A DNA stretch of 57,462 nt from Marinospirillum sp. (GCA_007119985.1 SKOQ01000115.1:1-57462), one strand, 5' to 3'; numbered from the stretch's first letter, positions 18,613-27,245 are shown. The notes: generated by a model not told the origin, from the letters alone. Program-made: numbers and translations.

Positions 18613-19515
18613 TTAAACAGCAAACACACCTGTTGAGAGATAGCGATCGCCTCGATCGCACACTATAGCAACGATCACGGCATTCTCCAGTTCTGCTGCA
18701 ATTTTCAGCGCACCGGCCACTGAGCCTCCTGAGGAGACACCAGCAAAAATACCTTCTTCGCGCGCCAAACGCCGTGTCATCACCTCTGCTTCTTGCTGGC
18801 TGATATCAAGGACACGATCGACCCCTGCAGGATCAAAAATGCTAGGCAAATAGGCCTCAGGCCAGCGGCGGATACCCGGAATACTGGAACCTTCTTCTGG
18901 CTGCAAACCCACGATTTGTACTGCTGGGTTCTGCTCTTTAAGATAGCGCCCCGTGCCCATAATCGTGCCAGTGGTACCCATTGAGCTGACGAAATGTGTC
19001 ACTAAGCCTTGCGTCTGCTCCCAAATCTCAGGGCCAGTCGAATGATAGTGCGCCAGCGGGTTATCGCCATTCGCAAATTGATTCAGTACCCGACCCTTGC
19101 CTTCGCGCTCCATATTGAGCGCCAGATCACGCGCACCTTCCATCCCTTGTGCTTTGGTGACCAGAATCAATTCTGCGCCATAAGCCTGCATCGACCACTT
19201 GCGTTCATCAGACAGGTTTTCCGGCATGATCAAAGTCATGTGATACCCCATCACGGCGGCCGCCATCGCGAGGGCAATACCTGTATTACCTGAAGTCGCT
19301 TCAATAATGCGGTCACCCGGTCGAATATCACCGCGCAACTCCGCTTGACGTATCATTGAAAAAGCAGGGCGATCCTTGACGGACCCCGCTGGATTATCAC
19401 CCTCAAGCTTAACCAGAAGGTGATTATTGTGTCCTGCATGGAGGCGTTGTAAACGCACGAGAGGAGTGTGACCCACTAAATCAGCAACACTGGGCCATTC
19501 AGGAAAAGCAGACAT
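18613..19515 (-). CDS. cysM: Cysteine synthase B CysM
   Basis: PLP enzyme making cysteine from O-acetylserine and sulfide or thiosulfate. The PLP lysine is in NPAGSVKDRPAF and the phosphate-binding loop in EATSGNTGIALAMA; SSMGTTGTIMG and FAGVSSGGSVAGA complete the fold. The sequence resembles CysM more than CysK (300 residues, TPLVRLQRL start). The frame extends to 19578, but I choose ATG 19515 (MSAFPEWPSVADLVGHTPLV) because AAGG lies about 8 bases upstream and the length then fits the family. It is 72 bases upstream of relA and 82 bases downstream of yaaR. The neighbouring cysM-relA pairing is known in Pseudomonas. Confidence 0.94.
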   Translation of the reverse strand: MSAFPEWPSVADLVGHTPLVRLQRLHAGHNNHLLVKLEGDNPAGSVKDRPAFSMIRQAELRGDIRPGDRIIEATSGNTGIALAMAAAVMGYHMTLIMPENLSDERKWSMQAYGAELILVTKAQGMEGARDLALNMEREGKGRVLNQFANGDNPLAHYHSTGPEIWEQTQGLVTHFVSSMGTTGTIMGTGRYLKEQNPAVQIVGLQPEEGSSIPGIRRWPEAYLPSIFDPAGVDRVLDISQQEAEVMTRRLAREEGIFAGVSSGGSVAGALKIAAELENAVIVAIVCDRGDRYLSTGVFAV

Positions 19516-19597
19516 AGAGCCAACCTTATTATTCACTAAACATTCAACCCTCACGACCGACGTGAGGACCGTTGACACTCAAGAGCAACCACCGCTC

Positions 19598-20062
19598 TTA
19601 GGAGATCAGATCGATCACCAAGCCTTTGATATTCACCAAACGACGCGCAATCGCGACACGATCCTTCTGCTGGTGCATCACCAACTCCAACAGTTCTTCA
19701 GCTTCATCATCGATGCGTCTGACAATCTGATGCCGATCAGCTGGATGCCAGCCAGGGCCGACACTATCGACCTGAAAGCCTCCTTTGACCACCTTGGCGA
19801 CCAGCTGTGCCAAAACCGCACGAAAAACTTCGAGATTGCCAATGGTCGGGTTGCGCTCTAACTCTTCGCCAGACTGCTCCATCAGCTCTTGCAGCTGCTT
19901 GAGTTCGCGCTTGAGATCAGCGCGTCCAGCAACCGAAATCTGGTTCAGCAGCTGATCATTAAAGTTGCCTGTGGTCGTCGTTTGCGCATCGGCGCGCGCA
20001 CTGGGTTTGCGCTTTTGTCGATCCGAGCGCAGGTTTTTCAGCATGGTATTGACGGGCAACAT
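19598..20062 (-). CDS. YaaR-like DUF327 protein
   Basis: A 154-residue, charged, helical cytoplasmic protein without signal peptide or membrane segment. The basic N-terminus (residues 8-25, RSDRQKRKPSARAD) is followed by an amphipathic helical core with ELMEQSGEELERNPTIGNLE, LVAKVVKGGFQVDS and the C-terminal RRIDDEAEELLELV then VNIKGLVIDLIS. This pattern matches the YaaR/DUF327 family, best known from Bacillus, where its role is not settled. Its presence in a gammaproteobacterial operon is unusual. It starts 5 bases after the upstream DUF2489-like gene's stop, so the two are likely co-expressed. The assignment is by remembered family pattern; I do not claim a function. Confidence 0.65.
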   Translation of the reverse strand: MLPVNTMLKNLRSDRQKRKPSARADAQTTTTGNFNDQLLNQISVAGRADLKRELKQLQELMEQSGEELERNPTIGNLEVFRAVLAQLVAKVVKGGFQVDSVGPGWHPADRHQIVRRIDDEAEELLELVMHQQKDRVAIARRLVNIKGLVIDLIS

Positions 20063-20067
20063 GCTGA

Positions 20068-20580
20068 CTACCTCGCTGCCGCATCGATATATAAAGGCGC
20101 TGCGACTGTCCCGCCCTGAGCCTCACAAAAACTTTTAAGCGCTTGAAGGGCGGGCTTAAGCTGGGCTTCGTACTGCTCTTCTAAAGCGCGGCGCTGCTGA
20201 TCCTGCTGGGCTTTTTCATCCGGCGCTAAATCAAGGTAGGCCTGATGGGTCGCCAAGTGACGCGCGCGCTGGTAAATCTGATCAATCACCTGCCACTCTG
20301 GCTGCTGAACATAGCGCCCTTCTTGCAGCAGATCCAACATCACGCGCAAACGCAAGCAGGCTTCAATTTGATCCATCTGTTCATCCTGTGCCGCACGACA
20401 TATCAGCAGGATTTGCTCATAGAGATTCTGGCTAGCTTGCTCAGCTTCGCGTTGATGCGTGGCCTCTGCCAGTGCTTGCCGCCGCTTAGCTTCGAGATGC
20501 ACATGAAGAGCATAACCAGCGAAAGGGATTAAAAAAGCAATTGCAACAGCGAGGAGAATAGCAGCGTCTTTAATGCTCAT
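20068..20580 (-). CDS. DUF2489-like membrane-anchored protein
   Basis: A 170-residue protein with one N-terminal membrane helix (about 7-29, AAILLAVAIAFLIPFAGYALHV) followed by a long charged helical region (about 30-155) that probably lies in the cytoplasm. The core EACLRLRVMLDLL, the spacing of a DQIYQRARHL helix and the late Glu/Gln-rich helix resemble DUF2489, a family of unknown function in gammaproteobacteria. It is the first gene of the minus-strand run that continues with yaaR (5 bases downstream) and cysM-relA-mazG-barA. It starts after the ppc terminator, so its promoter is probably in 20581-20685. Confidence 0.6.
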   Translation of the reverse strand: MSIKDAAILLAVAIAFLIPFAGYALHVHLEAKRRQALAEATHQREAEQASQNLYEQILLICRAAQDEQMDQIEACLRLRVMLDLLQEGRYVQQPEWQVIDQIYQRARHLATHQAYLDLAPDEKAQQDQQRRALEEQYEAQLKPALQALKSFCEAQGGTVAAPLYIDAAAR

Positions 20581-20679
20581 CTTGTGCCCTTTTGGTTGGA
20601 AGGCGAATCAATCAAAAGACTAAGAATAACAGATGACTGGTCAGGAAAGCACGTTCAACCTCAACCACGCCAAGACCAT

Positions 20680-20707
20680 AAAAAAAGCAGGGGAAACTTC
20701 CCCCGCT
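20680..20707 (-). terminator. Intrinsic terminator of ppc
   Basis: On the minus strand, AGCGGGGGAA (20698-20707) pairs with TTCCCCTGCT (20686-20695, one G-T wobble) over a very short loop. A run of seven T (20680-20686) follows. It is about 50 bases after the ppc stop. Confidence 0.85.
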
Positions 20708-20755
20708 CGGTGATCGGATAAAGCACACTCAGCCCCTTACCTCTAGCCAGCACCT

Positions 20756-23413
20756 CTAGCCAGTGTTACGCAAGCCTGCCGCTATCCCAGCAATCGTGAC
20801 CATCAAAGCGCGCTCTAGGTGCGCCTGCTGCTCTGCCGTCGGACAAACACCCTGCTGCTCACAAGCACGAACACGCGCGAGCAACTCAGCCTGCAGGTGG
20901 TGAAGCGGGATAATATAGGGCGTGCGCACATGAATCGCTTGACGCGTCAACGGCACTTCTTCTAATAGCTGAGTTTGTTCGCGTAAGCGGAGCACACCCG
21001 CCTGCAAAGCCTGCTGACGCTCGCGCAAAGTTCGCCCTAGTGGATGGAGCGCTTCATCGACCAGCAGCTGCTCGTATTCCTCAACCAGCGCGAGATCCAC
21101 CTTGGCCAGCACCATCTCCAGCATATTGATATTACTGGCAAAAAAGGGCCAGCCATCCATCATCTCACGCAGCAGCCCTGACTGACCTGCCTCCTCTGCC
21201 TTCAGGAGCGCTTCATCTGTGCCCAGCCAAGCCGGTAGCATCAAGCGCACTTGCGTCCAAGCAAAAATCCACGGAATCGCGCGTAAGGATTCAATACCGC
21301 CACCGGCTTTACGCTTGGCAGGCCGACTCCCGAGTGGCAACTTCGCCAGTTCTTGCTCGGGCGTGAGCTGACGAAAATAACGCACAAAATCAGGATGATC
21401 CTTCACCAGCGCGCGGTAACTTTGCACACCTGTTTCAGCCAGCTGATCCATGAGTTCACGCCAAGCAGGTAAGGGCGCAGGGGGTGGCGCGACGGTCGCC
21501 TCCAATACGGCGCAGGTGTAAACTTCCAGCGCTCGTTCAGCCAGTGCTGGCAGGCCAAATTTGAAGCGAATCATCTCTCCTTGCTCGGTCACTTTTAACC
21601 GCCCCTGCACTGAACCAGGTGGCTGAGCCAGAATCGCCGCTTGGGTGGGCGCACCACCGCGACCCATGGTGCCACCGCGACCGTGGAACAAGGTCAAGGC
21701 GACTTGATGCTGAGCACAAACTTGGGTTAAGGCTTCTTGAGCACGATACTGGGCCCAGCTCGCACCGAGCTGACCGGCATCTTTTGAGGAATCCGAGTAG
21801 CCAATCATCACCTCCTGATGCTGAGAGGAATAACGGCGATACCAATCCAGCGCCAGCAAACCATCAATGACCTTGGGCGCTCGCTCTAAATCCGCAAGCG
21901 TCTCAAAGAGGGGCACAATACGCATGGATCTTTTGACCCCAGCCGCCTTAAGCAGCAAGGCCACGGCTAAGACATCTGAAGGCTGACCGGCCATCGAGAT
22001 GACATAAGCGCCCAAGGCATCGGCCCGCTCCTTGGCGATAACGCGACAGGTGGCCAATACCTCTTGGGTTTCTTCAGAGCAGGGCCAGCTGGTGGGGAGC
22101 AAGGGGCGCGGATTGGTCAGCTCATGCAGCAGAAAATCAACACGGCGCTGTTCATCCCATTGTGCATAATCCCCCAAGCCCAAAAACTGCGTCGCCTCAC
22201 TGAGCGCCTGTGCATGACGTGGTGCTTCTTGACGCACATCCAACTTCAGCAGGTTCATACCAAAGGCAGACAGGCGGCGCAAGATATCCTGCAACATTCC
22301 CTCTGCTATCACCTGCATTCCCTGATCACACAAGGATCGATAGCAAAGCAGTAGTGGAGCACGCAATCCATCGGCATCAAAGATCACCCGCTCATCCTGA
22401 TAGGGCTGGCCATCGAGCTGCGCCTTTAACCAATCGAGGGTGGCACGCAGTCGCTCTCGCAACTGACCAAGCAAAACACGATAGGGCTCGCGGGCCGGGC
22501 CGCCTAAATACTGAACAAGCTCCTCACTGGCTTGATGCATCGAAAGCTCAGCGCGCAACTGATCGACATCGCGCAGGTAGAGATCAGCCGCCATCCAGCG
22601 CGACAACCAGAGCACTTCTTGCGTGACCCGCGCCGTGACCCGCGGATTGCCATCTCGATCCCCTCCCATCCATGAAGCAAAGCGTATCGGCGCCGCATCA
22701 AGAGACAAGCGCGGCGCACCAAGCGTTTCTAACTCACGATCCAGTGCGCGATAAAAAGCGGGGACGGCCTGCCAAAGGGAGTTTTCGATCACCGCAAAAC
22801 CCCACTTGGCTTCATCAACAGGCGAGGGACGCTGGTTACGAATTTCATCGGTATGCCATGCCTGGGCAATCAGCTCTTCAAGACGCACTAACACCCGCTC
22901 ACGCATCTCAGGCTGGTGAGAAGCCTCATATTCAGCTAAACAAGCATCGAGGGCATCATACTTTTGAATCAATGTCCGGCGACTGACTTCGGTGGGATGC
23001 GCGGTAAAGACCAGCTCGACCTGCTGGCGCTCCAGGGCTTGCACTAAATCCGCAGGCGCATGCCCTCCATCTTTCAATCGAGCCAGCAGCGCCTTAAGTC
23101 CAGGCTGCTCACCACCGCGGTAATCCTCTACCACACGCTCACGCGCTCGATAGTGCTGCTCAGCGGCATTGGCCAGATTCAAAAACTGCGTAAAGGCTCG
23201 CGCCATCGGCAGCAGCTCATTATCTTTTAAAGCATGTAAAGCCTGAATCAGCTCTTGCTGTTCCACTTCACCGCGATGTAGCTGCTTAGAAAGCTGACGG
23301 ATCTGCTCAACCTTGCGTAAAAAATCATCGCCCAAGGCATTGCGCATCGTGCGACCCAAGCCTTCACCTAATACACGAACCTGCTCCCTTAAGGAGGTAT
23401 CTAAACGGTGCAT
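20756..23413 (-). CDS. ppc: Phosphoenolpyruvate carboxylase Ppc
   Basis: Carboxylates PEP to oxaloacetate, replenishing the TCA cycle. Signature segments are VFTAHPTEVSRRTL (catalytic His), FASWMGGDRDGNPRVT, MIGYSDSSKDAG, LFHGRGGTMGRGG (substrate loop) and the C-terminal end VTIAGIAAGLRNTG, which matches the conserved family tail. The frame extends to 23455, but I choose ATG 23413 (MHRLDTSLREQVRVLGEG, 885 residues) because AGAGGAAG lies 5-6 bases upstream and the length fits. It is preceded by the tRNA-Met gene on the other strand and ends at a strong terminator, so it is a single-gene unit. Confidence 0.96.
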   Translation of the reverse strand: MHRLDTSLREQVRVLGEGLGRTMRNALGDDFLRKVEQIRQLSKQLHRGEVEQQELIQALHALKDNELLPMARAFTQFLNLANAAEQHYRARERVVEDYRGGEQPGLKALLARLKDGGHAPADLVQALERQQVELVFTAHPTEVSRRTLIQKYDALDACLAEYEASHQPEMRERVLVRLEELIAQAWHTDEIRNQRPSPVDEAKWGFAVIENSLWQAVPAFYRALDRELETLGAPRLSLDAAPIRFASWMGGDRDGNPRVTARVTQEVLWLSRWMAADLYLRDVDQLRAELSMHQASEELVQYLGGPAREPYRVLLGQLRERLRATLDWLKAQLDGQPYQDERVIFDADGLRAPLLLCYRSLCDQGMQVIAEGMLQDILRRLSAFGMNLLKLDVRQEAPRHAQALSEATQFLGLGDYAQWDEQRRVDFLLHELTNPRPLLPTSWPCSEETQEVLATCRVIAKERADALGAYVISMAGQPSDVLAVALLLKAAGVKRSMRIVPLFETLADLERAPKVIDGLLALDWYRRYSSQHQEVMIGYSDSSKDAGQLGASWAQYRAQEALTQVCAQHQVALTLFHGRGGTMGRGGAPTQAAILAQPPGSVQGRLKVTEQGEMIRFKFGLPALAERALEVYTCAVLEATVAPPPAPLPAWRELMDQLAETGVQSYRALVKDHPDFVRYFRQLTPEQELAKLPLGSRPAKRKAGGGIESLRAIPWIFAWTQVRLMLPAWLGTDEALLKAEEAGQSGLLREMMDGWPFFASNINMLEMVLAKVDLALVEEYEQLLVDEALHPLGRTLRERQQALQAGVLRLREQTQLLEEVPLTRQAIHVRTPYIIPLHHLQAELLARVRACEQQGVCPTAEQQAHLERALMVTIAGIAAGLRNTG

Positions 23414-23514
23414 TGTCTTCCTCTCTTTTTCATCCTGAGCTGCTGACCACATCAAAAACCTGACCTTTTTTCTGCACTTTTTCGCTTCTTATCAAAAAAT
23501 AAGCGGCAATAGGC

Positions 23515-23542
23515 TTGCAATTCAAAATCAACTCTCTATAAT
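23515..23542 (+). promoter_or_regulatory. Promoter of tRNA-Met
   Basis: TTGCAA (23515-23520) and TATAAT (23537-23542) are 16 bases apart. They are followed by a GC-rich discriminator (GCGC), typical of stable-RNA promoters under stringent control. The tRNA starts 12 bases later. Confidence 0.75.
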
Positions 23543-23553
23543 GCGCAGCCGTT

Positions 23554-23630
23554 GGCTATGTAGCTCAGCTGGTTAGAGCACATCACTCATAATGATGGGG
23601 TCCCCTGTTCAAATCAGGGCATAGCCACCA
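23554..23630 (+). tRNA. tRNA-Met (anticodon CAT, elongator type)
   Basis: A complete cloverleaf: acceptor GGCTATG/CATAGCC, D arm with AGCTCAGCTGGTTAGAGC, anticodon loop CTCATAA in a 5-bp stem, T arm with GTTCAAATC, and encoded CCA. It closely matches the E. coli elongator tRNA-Met body (GCACATCACTCATAATGATG). tRNA-Ile2, which also has a CAT anticodon, differs in that arm, so Met is preferred. Confidence 0.93.
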
Positions 23631-23670
23631 ACTTGATCAAATCAAGGCTAGTTTTAGCAGAAAAGTCTTT

Positions 23671-23692
23671 AAAATGAAAAGCTTTTCATTTT
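23671..23692. repeat. Perfect 22-bp AT-rich palindrome between the tRNA genes
   Basis: The arm AAAATGAAAAG is followed directly by its exact reverse complement. It lies 40 bases after tRNA-Met and ends just before the -35 box of tRNA-Asn. It could fold as a weak terminator for tRNA-Met or be a protein-binding site; the sequence does not decide between them. Confidence 0.6.
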
Positions 23693-23696
23693 GGGC

Positions 23697-23724
23697 TTGA
23701 CCTAGAGCGAAATATCCTTAGAAT
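23697..23724 (+). promoter_or_regulatory. Promoter of tRNA-Asn
   Basis: TTGACC (23697-23702) and TAGAAT (23719-23724) are 16 bases apart, 22 bases upstream of the tRNA. A separate promoter here implies the two tRNA genes are not simply one transcript. Confidence 0.6.
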
Positions 23725-23746
23725 GATCAGCGTTTTAATAAGTTGT

Positions 23747-23822
23747 TCCCGAATAGCTCAGTCGGTAGAGCAGTTGACTGTTAATCAATTGGTCGCAGGT
23801 TCGAGTCCTGCTTCGGGAGCCA
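23747..23822 (+). tRNA. tRNA-Asn (anticodon GTT)
   Basis: Acceptor TCCCGAA/TTCGGGA, D arm AGCTCAGTCGGTAGAGC, anticodon loop CTGTTAA (anticodon GTT), T loop GGTTCGAGTCC, discriminator G and encoded CCA. The cloverleaf is intact. A pyrimidine-rich tract follows on the same strand. Confidence 0.95.
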
Positions 23823-23975
23823 TTTCACACCTTCGCTTTAAGCCTTTGATCTCCCTTTTGCTTTCCTCTTTTTTACCCTTCTTTTTATCCCTCGCTTCTT
23901 TTTTTTGATCCTGCGTGACCTTTTCGCTTTCTTTTTGCCGCCCTCTCTTTGCCAGCGTGCATCTTACTCGCGCGC

Positions 23976-24006
23976 AAAAAAACGCGCTGATCTTGTCACC
24001 AGCGCG
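23976..24006 (-). terminator. Intrinsic terminator of tex
   Basis: On the minus strand, CGCGCTG (24000-24006) pairs with CAGCGCG (23983-23989) around a 10-base loop. A run of seven T (23976-23982) follows. It is 31 bases after the tex stop. Confidence 0.85.
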
Positions 24007-24037
24007 CTGGATGCCATCCCAAAGGAAAAGCTGAACT

Positions 24038-26341
24038 CTATTTCTTTTTCTTCTGCGCTGCCAATAAGAGCGCACCCAGTGTATTGCCCTGCAAGGCAGG
24101 CTGAGCGGGTGCTTTTTTCGGGCGCGCATCACGTGATGATGATGACTCCTTCACGACTGGCTGTTCATCCAAACGCCGCGTTAAGGCAATGCGCTTGCGC
24201 GGAATATCCACTTCGAGCACCTTCACCTTCACCAGATCGCCCGCCTTAACCACTTCACGCGGGTCCTGAATAAAGCGATCGGCCAGTGCAGAAATATGCA
24301 CCAAACCATCCTGATGCACACCGATATCCACAAAAGCACCAAAATTAGCCACATTGGTCACGACACCTTCCAGCACCATCCCCGGCTTGAGATCTTTAAT
24401 ATCCTCGACCCCTTCCATAAAGACAGCCGCACGAAACTCAGGACGCGGATCACGACCTGGCTTATCCAGCTCTTTCAGAATGTCCTTCACTGTCGGCAAG
24501 CCAAACTGCGCATCAGTCAACTGCGTCGGGTTCAGGCTAGTTAGAAAAGCCGTATCACCAATCAGACTCTCAACAGGGCGCTGGTGGTTCTGAGCAATCC
24601 GCTCGACCAGTGGATAGGCCTCAGGGTGGACAGCAGAAGCATCGAGCGGATTCTGGCCGCGCATAATACGTAAAAAACCAGCACACTGCTCATAGGCCTT
24701 CGGCCCTAGGCGCTTCACCTTGAGCAGATCTTGACGCGTGCGAAATGCGCCCTGCTCATCGCGCCAGGCGACAATATTTTCTGCCAAGGTGGCGTTTAAG
24801 CCTGAGGTCCGCGCCAATAGCGGCACCGAGGCCGTATTCAAATCGACGCCCACGGCGTTAACACAATCCTCGATGACTGCATCGAGCGTTTTGGCTAACT
24901 GAATTTGCGACACATCATGCTGATATTGACCCACACCGATGGACTTGGGCTCAATCTTGACCAGCTCAGCCAGCGGATCCTGCAAGCGGCGTCCAATGGA
25001 GACTGCGCTGCGATGGGTGGCATCCAGATCAGGAAATTCCTTAGCCGCCAATGCAGAAGCAGAATAGATCGAGGCACCCGCTTCATTCACCATCACCTTT
25101 TGCAAGCGATGCTCAGGAGCCTGCTTATGACACCAGCTGATCACCTCTGCCGCCAGCTGATCGGTTTCACGGCTGGCCGTGCCATTACCCACGGCGATCA
25201 ATTCCACCTGATGCTGCGCACAAAGACGCGCCAGCACCGCAATAGATTCCTGCCATTGATTGCGCGGCGCATGCGGATAGATGGTGGTGTGATCAACCAG
25301 CTTACCCGTTGCATCCACCACCGCGACTTTTACGCCAGTACGCAAGCCAGGGTCCAGCGCCAGCGTTGGGCGCGGCCCCGCTGGTGCAGCCAAGAGCAGA
25401 TCCTTTAAATTGTGGGCAAAAACCTGAATCGCCGCCTCCTCTGCCAGCTCACGTAAGCGACCCAGCAGTTCGGTTTCCAGACGGCTGGATAGTTTGATCT
25501 TCCAAGTCCAACGCACCACCTCATGTAGCCAACGATCGGCAGGGCGCTGCTGCTGCCTGATACTCCAATGCTCAGCGATCACCGCTTCAAAGGGATGGGC
25601 CAGTTGCTCTTCTTCATCTGGCAGGCGAAGATTCAACGCCAAATACCCTTCATTACGACCACGAAACATGGCCAAAGCGCGGTGCGAAGGCGTTGTGCGC
25701 AAGGGTTCATCATGGGCAAAGTAATCACTGAATTTCGCGCCAGCTTCCTCTTGCCCCGGCAGCACGCGACTGGAGAGCACCCCCTCCTCCCACAAGGTTT
25801 GGCGCAAACGACCAGCCAACTCCGCCTCTTCGGAGAAGCGCTCCATCAGGATCTGCTTCGCACCATCCAAAACCGCCTTCACATCGGCAAAACCGGCCTC
25901 GCTGTTGATATAGGCTTGCGCTTCTTGTTCGGGCTGTAATTCAGGCTGCGCCAGCAGGGCATCCGCTAAGGGCTCGATACCGGCTTCACGCGCGATCTGT
26001 GCTTTGGTACGACGCTTAGGTTTATAAGGCAGGTAAAGATCTTCAAGGCGCTGCTTGGTTTCTGCTGCTTGGATCTGAGCCTCTAATTCTGGGGAGAGCT
26101 TATCCTGCTCGGCGATGGAAGCCAGCACGCCCTTGCGTCGCTCTTCAAGCTCACGTAGATAACCTAGGCGCTCCTCAAGGTGGCGCAGCTGGGTATCATC
26201 TAAACCACCGGTGACTTCTTTACGATAGCGTGAAATAAACGGGACACTCGATCCTTCATCCAATAACTGAATACTGGCCTGAACCTGACGCTCCTGAACC
26301 TCAAGTTCTTGGGCAATACGTACGGCAATACTTGGCAGCAT
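24038..26341 (-). CDS. tex: Transcription accessory protein Tex
   Basis: A nucleic-acid-binding protein that influences transcription; its precise role is not settled. The 767-residue protein has the family's helical N-terminal domain (SVPFISRYRKEVTGGLDD, LEDLYLPYKPKRRTKAQIARE), a YqgF-like RNase-H fold (about 320-450, LALDPGLRTGVKVAVVD), helix-hairpin-helix motifs (about 490-560, VGVDLNTASVPLLARTSGL) and a C-terminal S1 RNA-binding domain (about 645-720, GMVLEGVVTNVANFGAFVDIG). The basic tail (about 725-767) ends in lysines. Ribosome site AAGGAAC precedes the ATG. It is divergent from the crp-like gene and has its own terminator. Confidence 0.95.
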   Translation of the reverse strand: MLPSIAVRIAQELEVQERQVQASIQLLDEGSSVPFISRYRKEVTGGLDDTQLRHLEERLGYLRELEERRKGVLASIAEQDKLSPELEAQIQAAETKQRLEDLYLPYKPKRRTKAQIAREAGIEPLADALLAQPELQPEQEAQAYINSEAGFADVKAVLDGAKQILMERFSEEAELAGRLRQTLWEEGVLSSRVLPGQEEAGAKFSDYFAHDEPLRTTPSHRALAMFRGRNEGYLALNLRLPDEEEQLAHPFEAVIAEHWSIRQQQRPADRWLHEVVRWTWKIKLSSRLETELLGRLRELAEEAAIQVFAHNLKDLLLAAPAGPRPTLALDPGLRTGVKVAVVDATGKLVDHTTIYPHAPRNQWQESIAVLARLCAQHQVELIAVGNGTASRETDQLAAEVISWCHKQAPEHRLQKVMVNEAGASIYSASALAAKEFPDLDATHRSAVSIGRRLQDPLAELVKIEPKSIGVGQYQHDVSQIQLAKTLDAVIEDCVNAVGVDLNTASVPLLARTSGLNATLAENIVAWRDEQGAFRTRQDLLKVKRLGPKAYEQCAGFLRIMRGQNPLDASAVHPEAYPLVERIAQNHQRPVESLIGDTAFLTSLNPTQLTDAQFGLPTVKDILKELDKPGRDPRPEFRAAVFMEGVEDIKDLKPGMVLEGVVTNVANFGAFVDIGVHQDGLVHISALADRFIQDPREVVKAGDLVKVKVLEVDIPRKRIALTRRLDEQPVVKESSSSRDARPKKAPAQPALQGNTLGALLLAAQKKKK

Positions 26342-26404
26342 GGGGTTCCTTAAATGCAGTAGAATCTATCGGGTCGATCAAGCTGATCTGTGACAAGGTC
26401 AGCC

Positions 26405-26426
26405 TGACCAGATCATGATCTGATCA
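26405..26426. promoter_or_regulatory. Imperfect 22-bp palindrome between tex and crp
   Basis: A perfect core CAGATCATGATCTG (26409-26422) is extended by TGA/TCA arms with one mismatch. It lies in the 204-base divergent region, 64 bases from the tex start. It looks like an operator, but it is not a CRP consensus site and the binder is unknown. Confidence 0.4.
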
Positions 26427-26545
26427 AGCCTTAGCCGATCAGAGAGCCATATTGAACTCACTGGGTTTCATCATACCATCCAAGGTGGTTAAATGAAGTC
26501 CTGCGCGATTCACGCTTATTTGTTGTTTACCCAAGGAAGCAGAAG

Positions 26546-27238
26546 ATGTCCTCATCCCCCATGCAGCAGCCACATCAAGATGCACTTGATCTTTTTTTAC
26601 AGCAGGCCAAGCGCCATCAGTTCAGTAAAAAATCACTGATCATTCATGCTGGCGAGACCGCCCAATCCATCTACTATCTAGTCGAAGGCTGCGTGGCTGT
26701 TTATATCGAAGACGAGCAGGGACGCGAGATGATCGTCTCCTACCTCAACAAGGGTGACTTCTTCGGTGAAATGGGGCTGTTTGATGAAATCAGCCAACGC
26801 AGCGCCTGGGTGCGCGCCAAAACCGACTGTGTTCTGGCAGAAGTCTCTTACAGCCGCTTTACGCAACTGGCCCAAGAACAACATATCCTCTGGTTCCTGC
26901 TCGGCAATCAGCTGGCACGTCGCTTGCGCGCCACCACGGAGCGGGTGGGTGATCTGGCTTTTCTGGATGTCACTGGGCGTATCGCACGCATTTTGATTGA
27001 ACTGGCCAAACAGCCAGATGCGATCACCCATCCAGAAGGCATGCTGGTGCGCATGACGCGCCAAGAAATTGCCCAGCTGGTTGGCTGCTCGCGTGAGATG
27101 GCAGGCCGAGTACTGAAGGACTTGGAAGAAAAAGGGCTGATCGAAGCCGATGGCAAAAGCCTAGTGATTCTCGATCCCAGCCTCCGACCCGCCTATCCCA
27201 GTGCCAAAACTAACAGCAACCCGCCGACTGGTCGCTAG
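26546..27238 (+). CDS. crp: CRP/Vfr-like cyclic-AMP receptor transcription factor
   Basis: The 230-residue regulator has an N-terminal cyclic-nucleotide domain (about 20-140) and a C-terminal winged helix (about 160-220). The cAMP pocket is recognisable: GDFFGEMGLF, QRSAWVRA (Arg-Ser pair) and LRATTERVGDLAFLDVTGR (the C helix; Thr-Thr where E. coli has Thr-Ser, as in Vfr-type proteins). The recognition helix is in RQEIAQLVGCSREMAGRVLKDLEE. This places it with CRP/Vfr global regulators rather than Fnr, which would have N-terminal cysteines for an Fe/S cluster. Ribosome site AAGGAAG precedes the ATG. It is divergent from tex and followed by a hairpin. Confidence 0.88.
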   Translation: MSSSPMQQPHQDALDLFLQQAKRHQFSKKSLIIHAGETAQSIYYLVEGCVAVYIEDEQGREMIVSYLNKGDFFGEMGLFDEISQRSAWVRAKTDCVLAEVSYSRFTQLAQEQHILWFLLGNQLARRLRATTERVGDLAFLDVTGRIARILIELAKQPDAITHPEGMLVRMTRQEIAQLVGCSREMAGRVLKDLEEKGLIEADGKSLVILDPSLRPAYPSAKTNSNPPTGR

Positions 27239-27245
27239 CGATAAA

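Noticed and set aside
23554..23630. tRNA-Ile2 with modified CAT anticodon
   Set aside because: The arm sequence and acceptor match elongator tRNA-Met, not tRNA-Ile2.
23785..24132. 115-codon Lys/Glu-rich frame on the minus strand
   Set aside because: It comes from the pyrimidine tract read backwards, runs across the tRNA-Asn gene and into tex in another frame, and has no homology pattern.
26380..26460. CRP autoregulatory site upstream of crp
   Set aside because: A TGTGA half occurs, but no TCACA half at the correct spacing was found.
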